Numbered from the stretch's first letter, positions 8,279 through 14,300 are shown. The stretch: 16,198 bases of DNA from UMGS1124 sp964417835 (GCA_964417835.1 CAYQJD010000021.1:1-16198); one strand, 5' to 3'. Made by a program: numbers and translations. The notes: a model not told the origin generated them from the letters alone.

Positions 8279-9297
8279 TTCCCCACCTCTTTAGCTCTAA
8301 GTTGTCCACAAGCAGCATCTATTACAGATCCAAATTCTTTTCTAATAGTTACATTTATACCATTCTTCTTTAATGTATCATAAAATCTCATAATATTCTC
8401 TTTACTACTCTTTTTGTATTCTATATGACTTGTCTCATTATACGGTATTAAATTAACATAAATATTCATACCCTTTAATAAATGTGCTAACTCTAATGCA
8501 TTATCATATTTATCATTTACATTATTAAGCATAACATATTCTATAGTAACTCGTCTATTAGTTTTTGCAATATACCTTCTTAAACATGCGATTAAATCAT
8601 CAACATTGTACGCTTTATTTACACTCATTATTTTATCACGTATTACATTATTAGGTGCATGCAAGCTAATTGCTAAATTAACTTGCAAATTTTCATTACT
8701 AAATTTTTCTATCATAGGAATTAAACCACATGTTGAAACAGTAATATGTCTAGCTCCAATATTTATACCATATGGACTATTAATTATTCTAATAAAATTC
8801 ATAATATTTAAATAATTATCAAAAGGTTCACCTATCCCCATAATAACTACTGAGTCGATTCGCATCTTTATATCTTTTTCAATCAACAAAATTTGTTCAA
8901 CTATTTCATAAGTTTCTAAATCTCTTACTTTCTTTAATCTACCACTTTCACAAAACTTACACCCCATATTACATCCAACTTGACTCGAAACACAAACACT
9001 AAGACCATAGTCATGTTTCATTAATACTGCTTCTATATAATTACCATCTAAAAGAGAAAATAAATATTTATTAGTTAACTTACTTTCTTGTTTTCTCTTA
9101 ATACTTATAAACTCTAATGAAAACTCTTGTTTCAATTTATTTATTAAATCTTTTTTTAAATTTGTCATTAAATCGAAATTATTAACTCTTTTAACATATA
9201 GCCAATCATATATCTGACGAGCCTTAAATTTCTTTTCACCAATATTAACAAAATATTCTTCTAAATCACTTAATTTATAATTATAAATATTTAACAT
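8275..9297 (-). CDS. rlmN: Radical-SAM 23S rRNA/tRNA adenine-C2 methyltransferase RlmN
   Basis: 340 residues from ATG 9295-9297. RlmN methylates C2 of A2503 in 23S rRNA, and of A37 in some tRNAs, using two SAM molecules. The [4Fe-4S] motif CxxxCxxC is C109-C113-C116. GIGEPFDNY (154-162) and ISLHAPNN (210-217) are SAM-binding blocks, and the methyl-carrying cysteine is C330 in AACGQLR. The frame is open 12 codons further, to 9333, but that extension would lie across the probable promoter. The internal ATG has AGGTGG about 5 bp upstream and matches the usual N-terminus. An extended -10 (TGATATAAT, -10 hexamer at 9314-9319) sits just before it. It is the first gene of the operon that continues through rpe. 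Position A2503 also matters for resistance to ribosome-targeting antibiotics, as known for the family. Confidence 0.93.
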   Translation of the reverse strand: MLNIYNYKLSDLEEYFVNIGEKKFKARQIYDWLYVKRVNNFDLMTNLKKDLINKLKQEFSLEFISIKRKQESKLTNKYLFSLLDGNYIEAVLMKHDYGLSVCVSSQVGCNMGCKFCESGRLKKVRDLETYEIVEQILLIEKDIKMRIDSVVIMGIGEPFDNYLNIMNFIRIINSPYGINIGARHITVSTCGLIPMIEKFSNENLQVNLAISLHAPNNVIRDKIMSVNKAYNVDDLIACLRRYIAKTNRRVTIEYVMLNNVNDKYDNALELAHLLKGMNIYVNLIPYNETSHIEYKKSSKENIMRFYDTLKKNGINVTIRKEFGSVIDAACGQLRAKEVGK

Positions 9298-9313
9298 AAT
9301 TCCACCTAAAAAA

Positions 9314-9322
9314 ATTATATCA
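9314..9322 (-). promoter_or_regulatory. Extended -10 promoter of the rlmN-rpe operon
   Basis: The minus strand reads TGATATAAT, a perfect -10 hexamer (9314-9319) with the TGN extension. No convincing -35 lies at the right distance, which is usual for extended -10 promoters. The implied transcript starts about ten bases before the ATG at 9297, with AGGTGG as its ribosome binding site. Confidence 0.55.
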
Positions 9323-9330
9323 TTCCTCAA

Positions 9331-9382
9331 CAAAAAATGATATACTCATACAATTTAATAAATTTTTTTACCTAAATATCAT
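9331..9382 (-). terminator. Possible terminator after the DGR reverse transcriptase
   Basis: On the minus strand, ATGATAT (complement of 9376-9382) can pair with ATATCAT (complement of 9337-9343), which is followed by six T. The 32-base loop contains a small AATTT/AAATT hairpin. The stem is AT-only and overlaps the RT stop codon, so it is a weak candidate. No better terminator is visible between the RT gene and rlmN. Confidence 0.3.
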
Positions 9383-10493
9383 CTATTTTCAAATTGTGAC
9401 AAAAATTGCTGCAATCAGCCTGCATTAAATAACCTTTATAACTTGCTATTACTTGATCTTTATTATTATTATCATTTTCCAAAGTCTTAATTCTTTTCTT
9501 AATTCTTCTTTTTGTTTTACTATTTAATAAAATATGTAATTTCTTTTTATTTAAAATAAATTTATACCCTAAAAAAGAAAAGCCATTATGTATTTCAATA
9601 ATTTGAGTTTTATTATTTAATTCCAACTTTAAATCAGATAAAATATTTTCAATTTCTTTTAAACAAAATTTTAAATAATCTTTATCATGATGAAATAATA
9701 TAAAATCATCCATATATCTTATATAATGTTTTATTTTTAGCTTTTCTTTTATATAATGATCTAAATCATTTAAATAAAATATTGCTAGTATTTGACTAGT
9801 CATATTTCCAATAGGTAGTCCCTTGTTTTTTTTATATTTTGGTAAACTATACAAAGATGTCAATTTATTCTTTAAATCATTAATATGTAAATTATTTAAT
9901 CTTCTCTCTTCAGATTTAACTACTTGTTCTATTGAATCATTAATATAATTAAAATTTGTACTATTTATAATTTCTTCTAATAAACTTATAATTTCTTTAT
10001 CATAAAAAATATTCTTTAATTTATTTAATAAAATTTCATGGTCTATAGAATAAAAATATTTTCTTATATCACATTTTAATACATAAATTTTTTCATAATT
10101 TATCTTCAAACTATTAATATATTTTTTTATATAAAAAATTCCTAACTTTGTTCCTTTATTTTTTCTTGTAGCAACATTCATAGGTAAAAGTTTAGGATCA
10201 ATTACAGGAAATAATATATATTTACTAACCAAATGATTTATTATTTTATCCGTCATATTTTCACTCATTATAATTCTATATTTAGGTTTTTTTAATAAAA
10301 ATATATTATACTTACCATGTTTATAACTTCTTTTTAACAAAACGTTATAAATAGAATTAATATTACATGAAAAGAACACTTCAAAATTAAATAACTTATC
10401 TTTATGTTTGCTATTTACCCTGATAGTATGATAAACATCTAAGATTTTATTTAAATCTAACAAAGTTTCATAACTAGGAATTATTTTTTTCAC
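9372..10493 (-). CDS. DGR reverse transcriptase
   Basis: 373 residues, typical of DGR reverse transcriptases. The enzyme copies template-repeat RNA into cDNA, misincorporating at adenines, and the cDNA then replaces the variable repeat. Palm motifs in order are VLKCDIRKYFYSIDH (138-152, catalytic D142), GLPIGNMTSQ (225-234) and YIRYMDDFILF (257-267, catalytic D262 and D263), followed by FLGYKF (308-312) and the thumb block SYKGYLMQADCSNF (351-364). The IGNMTSQ sequence is the DGR hallmark: other bacterial RTs (group II intron, retron) usually have QGxxxSP here. No maturase or endonuclease domain follows, as expected. GTG at 10491-10493 is the start, with GGAG about 9 bp upstream. The gene overlaps the avd 3' end by 20 bp, so the two products are probably made in coupled amounts. 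Confidence 0.95.
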   Translation of the reverse strand: MKKIIPSYETLLDLNKILDVYHTIRVNSKHKDKLFNFEVFFSCNINSIYNVLLKRSYKHGKYNIFLLKKPKYRIIMSENMTDKIINHLVSKYILFPVIDPKLLPMNVATRKNKGTKLGIFYIKKYINSLKINYEKIYVLKCDIRKYFYSIDHEILLNKLKNIFYDKEIISLLEEIINSTNFNYINDSIEQVVKSEERRLNNLHINDLKNKLTSLYSLPKYKKNKGLPIGNMTSQILAIFYLNDLDHYIKEKLKIKHYIRYMDDFILFHHDKDYLKFCLKEIENILSDLKLELNNKTQIIEIHNGFSFLGYKFILNKKKLHILLNSKTKRRIKKRIKTLENDNNNKDQVIASYKGYLMQADCSNFCHNLKIDDI

Positions 10494-10836
10494 TTCTTAT
10501 CACTCCATAAGCTAGCTTTCTGATTTCTATTATAAAGTTTGCAATAGAATTATATCTTTTAGAACTTATTATTTTTTTCTTGAAACTTACTCTCATATAA
10601 TAATCAAGCATAGATAAATTAATTATCAAACTTTTTAAATATTTCATCTTTATTCTTACTAAATTTTCAATTCTATATGAAAAAATATTTTCCATTAAAT
10701 TATACATTGTTTTTTCTATGTTATTTTTTAATATAATCTCAGTTTTAGGATAATTTATTAACTGTTTATTAATATAATCTATAGTCTTTTCTGTTTTAGA
10801 TAATAAAATAAAATCATCATTTTTATTGTTATTCAT
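10474..10836 (-). CDS. avd: DGR accessory variability determinant (Avd-like four-helix protein)
   Basis: 120 residues with no signal peptide. After a 12-residue tail, the sequence falls into four predicted helices and shows the family pattern: YPKTE (29-33) followed by a helix, a long basic helix (RIENLVRIKMKYLKSL), SMLDYYMRV, and the closing block SSKRYNSIANFIIEIRKLAYGVIRS. This is the Avd/S23-intervening-sequence-protein family. In studied DGRs, Avd forms a basic barrel that binds the RT and template RNA and is needed for cDNA synthesis. The start ATG 10836 has AGGAAAG about 6-8 bp upstream. The position directly before the RT, with a 20-bp overlap, agrees with this role. Primary-sequence conservation in this family is low, but the location and the helix pattern together make the call strong. 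Confidence 0.88.
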   Translation of the reverse strand: MNNNKNDDFILLSKTEKTIDYINKQLINYPKTEIILKNNIEKTMYNLMENIFSYRIENLVRIKMKYLKSLIINLSMLDYYMRVSFKKKIISSKRYNSIANFIIEIRKLAYGVIRSEKNNS

Positions 10837-11060
10837 AATACTCTTTCCTGCTCTTTTATAAAAAAATTAATATAGTGCTAACTATTAAAAGAAATATAAC
10901 TCCGTTTAATAGTATCTATATTATATATTTAGGCTATGCCACAGACTAATCTTGTTTCCAATCTATAAAATAGATTATGATTATTTCATTACTTCCTCTC
11001 ATTATAAACCTTGATCTATAACACTCGGTTCATTAGTATTAACTAATTTGTAGTAGGAAT
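10837..11060 (-). other. Non-coding segment between TR-A and avd with stem-loops
   Basis: No reading frame of interest. Two inverted repeats stand out. ACTATTAAA (10881-10889) pairs with TTTAATAGT (10905-10913) around 15 bases, and AATCTA (10960-10965) pairs with TAGATT (10971-10976) around 5 bases. The stretch from about 10945 leftwards to rightwards 10990 (ACTAATCTT..., plus strand) resembles the spacer found between TR-A and TR-B, so it may be the spacer of a lost fourth repeat unit. As transcribed sequence next to the template it may also take part in template RNA folding or cDNA priming, as the avd-side spacer does in the Bordetella phage DGR. That role is inferred. Confidence 0.45.
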
Positions 11061-11170
11061 CTGGCCGAACGCCATAAGTATTCGTCACGTTGTTGTTCGT
11101 CAAGTTGCCAGTGGAATTGACGTTCCACACATTAGCGTTAGCGTTATTCGAATTGAAGATCGACGGAGAC
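11061..11170 (-). repeat. DGR template repeat TR-A
   Basis: 110 bp, about 80-90% identical to the other templates and to the variable repeat over the same span. Read on the minus strand, it keeps AAC/AAT codons at nearly all positions that are varied in the protein gene, including three consecutive AAC. It shares the closing GGCGTTCGGCCAG with the VR. It lacks one codon (3 bp) relative to TR-B, TR-C and the VR, and carries ATC at the fourth codon. It has no reading frame of its own beyond the repeat. Relative to the VR it shows 16 adenine changes, 4 other changes and the codon deletion, so it is unlikely to be the main recent donor. Confidence 0.8.
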
Positions 11171-11200
11171 ACCCCACACTAATAGTACGTTCAGTTAATA

Positions 11201-11256
11201 GATTAGCCAATAATTACTAATCTTTTTTCTATATTGTATAAATTTAATATAATCAA
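11201..11256 (-). promoter_or_regulatory. Hairpin and promoter-like element ahead of TR-A
   Basis: In the spacer between TR-B and TR-A, the minus strand has TTGATT (11251-11256), a 17-bp gap and TATAGA (11228-11233), a moderate promoter match. GATTAG then CTAATC follow as an inverted repeat (plus-strand arms 11201-11206 and 11217-11222, 10-base loop). The 30 bases between this element and the template are related among the three units. The hairpin is directly visible, whereas the promoter is a weaker inference. Confidence 0.4.
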
Positions 11257-11270
11257 ATTTTAATAGGAAT

Positions 11271-11383
11271 CTGGCCGAACGCCATACGTATTCGTCACGT
11301 TGTTGTTCGGATTCAAGTTGCCAGTGGAATTGACGTTCCACACGTGAGCGTTAGCGTTATTCGAATTGAAGTACGACGGAGAC
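11271..11383 (-). repeat. DGR template repeat TR-B
   Basis: 113 bp. The minus strand encodes, in the VR frame, an Asn-rich version of the variable segment with TAC at codon 4, CAC at codon 13, CCG at codon 25, three AAC in a row (codons 26-28) and TAT before the conserved GGCGTTCGGCCAG. Compared with the VR it shows 16 adenine changes and 6 other changes. It is preserved in full length, which suggests that it is kept as a template rather than decaying. It starts 210 bp from TR-A and 223 bp from TR-C. Confidence 0.82.
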
Positions 11384-11416
11384 AACTTAAGTCCAAAAAG
11401 GTTCGTTCAGTTGATA

Positions 11417-11481
11417 GATTAGCCAATGATTATTTTCATACTCTAATCATTCTTTTAATACTTTAAAATTAATATAATCAA
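11417..11481 (-). promoter_or_regulatory. Stem-loop and leader element ahead of TR-B
   Basis: A perfect 8-bp inverted repeat, AATGATTA (11425-11432) with TAATCATT (11444-11451) and an 11-base loop, overlaps a second GATTAG (11417-11422)/CTAATC (11443-11448) pairing. The same GATTAG-type element sits before TR-A. Further upstream on the minus strand, TTGATTATATTAA matches the TR-A spacer almost exactly, but its -10 region (TATTAA at 15 bp) is poor. The element probably shapes the template RNA or separates the units. Confidence 0.4.
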
Positions 11482-11493
11482 ACTTTAAGGAAT

Positions 11494-11606
11494 CTGGCCG
11501 AACGCCAATCGTATTCGTCACCCAATTGTTCGTATTCAAGTTGCCAGTGGAATTGACGTTCCACACATTAGCGTTAGCGTTACCCGAATTGAAGTTCGAC
11601 GGAGAC
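11494..11606 (-). repeat. DGR template repeat TR-C, best match to the local variable repeat
   Basis: 113 bp, full length and gap-free against the VR. By hand alignment on the minus strand, 14 of its 30 adenines are changed in the VR but only 2 of its 83 other bases are. It shares with the VR the GGT at codon 8 and the TGG at codon 28, which TR-A and TR-B lack. It differs from the VR and from TR-A/B at codon 33 (ATT instead of TAT). It is also the copy nearest to the protein gene. These facts make it the most likely donor of the present VR sequence. Confidence 0.9.
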
Positions 11607-11660
11607 AACTAAGTCTAGAAAGTGCGTCCGGTTAATAGATTAGCCTATAAATATCAATCG

Positions 11661-11688
11661 GTTCAAAAATGATGAGTCATTTTTGAAC
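11661..11688. terminator. Perfect 12-bp hairpin after the variable protein gene
   Basis: GTTCAAAAATGA and TCATTTTTGAAC pair perfectly around a 4-base loop, starting 5 bp beyond the stop codon. On the transcript strand no T-run follows, so it is not a classical terminator. It may still attenuate transcription between the protein gene and the template cassette. Alternatively it could serve as the stem-loop or cruciform that assists DGR homing, although it lies about 80 bp past the end of the VR. Confidence 0.5.
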
Positions 11689-11692
11689 TATA

Positions 11693-13876
11693 CTATAATT
11701 TAATTTGAAATGGGTTTGTTGCACTTCCATTACCTTCGGTAATCAGCACATCAGCCTTCAGATTTATAACTGGCCGAACGCCATACGCAGTCGACACCCA
11801 AGAGGTCGTATTCAAGTAGCCAGTGGAATTGACGTCCCACACATTAGCGCTAGCGTTACCCGACGCGAAGAACGACGGAGACATGGTCCAATAATTTGCT
11901 CCTGTATATAAATAATATTTTTCGTTATACTTGCCGTTAACTCCTCCTGCTAATGCTACTTCATCTGCTGTTATTAATGCTATTGGATAAGTTAATGCTC
12001 CATTCCCTTCACCTTTTTCATCTTGGACTGTATAACTATCATTAGCTGAGCTACATTTTAATGACGGCTCTTTCTTACTAGCAAGTCTTCCATATGCTCC
12101 ATAATATGTAGTGGGCGTTAATAGATATCCACTTCCACTTGCTATACTTCTATCTCCACAAAATATTTTATTATCTAAATAATCTGAATATAAATTTCCC
12201 GTTTCGTCTGTTTTTCCTTCTATATTAACTCTATACCAATTATCTATATCTTCTTTAATTTTTGATGATGTTACATTTTTTATTGCATCATCATATGATT
12301 TTGAACTATATGATGTATAATTTACTCTTGCTTGAGTTTTATTTATATATGCATATCCAGTGTTATTATAATTTACTAGTGTTAATAAGAAATTACATGT
12401 CCCACTAGAACTTGTAGAAAAACATGTATATTTATAATTGCTACTAGCATTTTCATATACGTCTTTCCATTTCCCTTTTATATAATTTCCTTCACTTAAA
12501 TCTAATTGAAACTTATTTGAGTCATTTACAGTATAAGCATTACTAAAATAATAAACACCATTTTCTGATATATTTGTATATGTTGTATCTGTTGTACTTT
12601 CTCTTAATTCAAAATCTTCATTATACATATATCCTACAAATGTTGGATCATAATATTTAGAATTAAATTGACTATTTCTATAAATACTATTTGTCTTATC
12701 TTCAACAATTGCAGCTTCACTACCTGTTGCTGATGTAGTTGTCCCTGAGTATATCATCCTTATACTTCCATCTCCATTTGTACGTATTATTCTCCAAATG
12801 TAGCCTGCATATGATACATAATTATTTACTACATTTCCTCTATAATAATATGATGTGCCATAATCATCATCAATACTATATAATCCTGTAGCGCCATCAT
12901 TTGTAGATATAGGCGTTCTTTCAAATCTTGTTGCCTTAGTTAATTTATATACTATATCTCCATTAGTATCCGTAGTTGATGAATCATATGCTTCTATTTT
13001 ATACATAGGTGAACAAGAAGTGCTTGTACTTCCACAGGTATAATATCCAATATAATCATCACTTAAGAAGTCTGTTTTTGTTTCTTTTAGTGTAAACGTA
13101 CCAGTGCTTGTATTAAATGAATAACTCTGACCCATTATAATAGTCGTTGTTGATGATATGATACTAGATGCTGATAAAGAAGTCGTAACTTCTTTATATG
13201 TAATTGTTGGTGCAATATTAGAAAAATTTGGTGTTGATTTAGAATTTAATAATGTTTTTGCTTCATCTACACTACTAGAATAATTTTCCACAACTAAAAT
13301 ACAATCAGATAATTTATTAAATCCATAATCTATACAATAATTATCATATGAATTTATTAAATTTACTTTTGCACTAAATGTTGCACCCATATCAGCCGAT
13401 TGATTTGCATCTATTTCTTTATATGTAATTGTCAAATTATACGTATGCACATCACCTGAAGTAATTAATGCAGACTTTAATACAGAATCTTTAGTTGGCA
13501 TTGATACTCCAGTTATTTCTCCACAAGATTGATTTTTAGAATCTACACAAGTTAAATCATAAACTAAATCAGAAGTATTTGATAAAGTATTAACAACATC
13601 TTCAAGTGCAATACTATATTTAATGGTACCGGTCCCATTATTAGTTACAGTAAATGTCTTTGTACCTAAAGTCATCCCTGGTACAATACTAGATGCGCTT
13701 AATACTCCATTTCCGTCTCCATATTCTAATTCCAAATTAGCAGTTGATATAGAGATATTTTCAGTTGTGTTACCTTTAATTTTAGTTAAAAAATAAGCAT
13801 AAGTTATTCCAACAATAGTAAGTATAACTATTATTACACCGAAAATACTTACCAATATTCTTTGTTTTTTATTCAT
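11693..13876 (-). CDS. DGR variable protein with SipW-type signal peptide and C-terminal variable domain
   Basis: 727 residues. ATG 13874-13876 has AGGAAGG 8 bp upstream. The N-terminus is a basic tail, a hydrophobic segment (8-28) and ITYAYFLTKIKGNT, the SipW-dependent signal type of TasA/CalY fibre proteins. A beta-rich TasA/camelysin-like domain follows (about 37-175). A Ser/Thr-rich linker leads to a C-terminal domain from about 340 (YYYRGNVVNNYVSYAGYIWRI) that ends with ALITADEVALAGG, YYLYTGANYWTMSPS and GVRPVINL. Such C-terminal ends belong to the C-type-lectin/FGE-like ligand-binding folds that DGRs diversify, an assignment made from pattern only. The VR covers residues 666-702. Compared with TR-C, changed residues are F669, A671, S676, D681, Y687, T691, S692, S695, T696, A697 and Y698. 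No LPXTG anchor is seen. It is inferred to be a surface-displayed, rapidly changing binding protein. The ligand is unknown. Confidence 0.88.
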   Translation of the reverse strand: MNKKQRILVSIFGVIIVILTIVGITYAYFLTKIKGNTTENISISTANLELEYGDGNGVLSASSIVPGMTLGTKTFTVTNNGTGTIKYSIALEDVVNTLSNTSDLVYDLTCVDSKNQSCGEITGVSMPTKDSVLKSALITSGDVHTYNLTITYKEIDANQSADMGATFSAKVNLINSYDNYCIDYGFNKLSDCILVVENYSSSVDEAKTLLNSKSTPNFSNIAPTITYKEVTTSLSASSIISSTTTIIMGQSYSFNTSTGTFTLKETKTDFLSDDYIGYYTCGSTSTSCSPMYKIEAYDSSTTDTNGDIVYKLTKATRFERTPISTNDGATGLYSIDDDYGTSYYYRGNVVNNYVSYAGYIWRIIRTNGDGSIRMIYSGTTTSATGSEAAIVEDKTNSIYRNSQFNSKYYDPTFVGYMYNEDFELRESTTDTTYTNISENGVYYFSNAYTVNDSNKFQLDLSEGNYIKGKWKDVYENASSNYKYTCFSTSSSGTCNFLLTLVNYNNTGYAYINKTQARVNYTSYSSKSYDDAIKNVTSSKIKEDIDNWYRVNIEGKTDETGNLYSDYLDNKIFCGDRSIASGSGYLLTPTTYYGAYGRLASKKEPSLKCSSANDSYTVQDEKGEGNGALTYPIALITADEVALAGGVNGKYNEKYYLYTGANYWTMSPSFFASGNASANVWDVNSTGYLNTTSWVSTAYGVRPVINLKADVLITEGNGSATNPFQIKL
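11729..11743. other. Short hairpin just downstream of the variable repeat
   Basis: ATTACC and GGTAAT pair around a 3-base loop (GAA on the coding strand), 27 bp past the 3' end of the VR and inside the coding sequence (residues ITEGN). It is absent after the template repeats. Some DGRs have a stem-loop just beyond the VR that raises homing efficiency. This could be a counterpart, but it is short and further away than in the Bordetella phage. Confidence 0.3.
11770..11882 (-). repeat. DGR variable repeat (VR) within the variable protein gene
   Basis: 113 bp homologous to TR-C, TR-B and TR-A. Homology begins at GTCTCCGTCG and ends exactly after GGCGTTCGGCCAG on the minus strand; beyond this the gene continues GTTATAAAT while all templates continue ATTCCT. 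The invariant GC-rich 3' end is the expected site where homing starts. Nearly all differences from the templates fall at template adenines. Confidence 0.92.
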
Positions 13877-13961
13877 AACATTATCCTTCCTGAAAATAAT
13901 AAGAAGTAAATTAAAACTGCTTATTAATAATATTTTTTTGTTTTATTTTCTATCCTATTTA

Positions 13962-13970
13962 AATATATCA
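13962..13970 (-). promoter_or_regulatory. Possible extended -10 promoter of the DGR variable protein gene
   Basis: The minus strand reads TGATATATT (hexamer TATATT at 13962-13967 with TGN), about 85 bp before the start codon. There is no recognisable -35, and the region is so AT-rich that chance matches are common. Confidence 0.3.
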
Positions 13971-14021
13971 TAAAAATATAAAAATAAAAAGAAAAATGTT
14001 TTTTATTAGAAAAAAAGAGCA

Positions 14022-14216
14022 TTATTTTAAAGTTATTAGCCCTTTTTCTACTTCTTCTAAAGCTCTACCAAGTTCTCTTTTATTTATATAATCACACTCT
14101 TTCATTTGATAGTGATCATATTCATGCATTTGTTTACTTCTTTGACTTATTACATGAACTAACTTGTACTTTGAATCAATTATATTTAATAATTTATCTA
14201 TTGATGGATATATCAT
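14022..14216 (-). CDS. rpoZ: RNA polymerase omega subunit
   Basis: 64 residues from ATG 14214-14216, near the lower end for omega. It reads MIYPSIDKLLNIIDSKYKLVHVISQRSKQM, close to the YPSIDxLLxxIDSKYxLVxxAxxRA pattern of Gram-positive omega subunits, and ends with INKRELGRALEEVEKGLI, matching the conserved KxVGxALEEIxxGxI block. Omega binds the beta-prime subunit and helps RNA polymerase assemble. The frame is open 10 codons upstream, but ATG 14216 follows GGAGGG by a good distance and matches the family start. In Bacillus, rpoZ follows gmk. Here it stands alone, about 100 bp after a YtxH-like gene, with its own likely transcript. It is the last gene before the DGR. Confidence 0.88.
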   Translation of the reverse strand: MIYPSIDKLLNIIDSKYKLVHVISQRSKQMHEYDHYQMKECDYINKRELGRALEEVEKGLITLK

Positions 14217-14300
14217 TAGCCACCCTCCTATAATAAAACTATACAATATTTTTATTTAATTAAATATAAACATCAAATAAAATTTACATATTTTTTACAA

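Noticed and set aside
8606..8815. Open frame on the plus strand inside rlmN
   Set aside because: It is antisense to conserved radical-SAM motifs. The hydrophobic look comes from complementing Lys/Asn-rich codons.
9298..9333. Longer start for RlmN at 9333
   Set aside because: The extra 12 codons cross the extended -10 promoter and the ribosome binding site of the ATG at 9297, and they do not match the family N-terminus.
9372..10493. Reverse transcriptase as a group II intron or retron enzyme
   Set aside because: It lacks maturase and endonuclease domains, has IGNMTSQ instead of the usual QGxxxSP, and sits with avd, templates and a matching VR.
11061..11606. Regularly spaced repeats considered as a CRISPR array
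   Set aside because: Units are about 110 bp with 100-bp spacers that resemble one another, there are only three, no cas genes are near, and each unit matches the end of the neighbouring protein gene with adenine-biased changes. This is a DGR template cassette.
11061..11606. The three repeats as remains of deleted variable protein genes (old VRs)
   Set aside because: They keep unmutated AAC/AAT codons at the varied positions, have no coding sequence of the protein upstream, and share a different sequence (ATTCCT) after GGCGTTCGGCCAG. Those are properties of templates, not of targets.
11705..11911. Open frame on the plus strand across the VR
   Set aside because: It lies wholly antisense to the variable protein gene, has no ribosome binding site, and its openness follows from the GC-rich repeat.
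13990..14021. Terminator after rpoZ
   Set aside because: A/T runs here can be paired only with bulges and no clear stem plus T-run is visible on the minus strand, so no feature was called.
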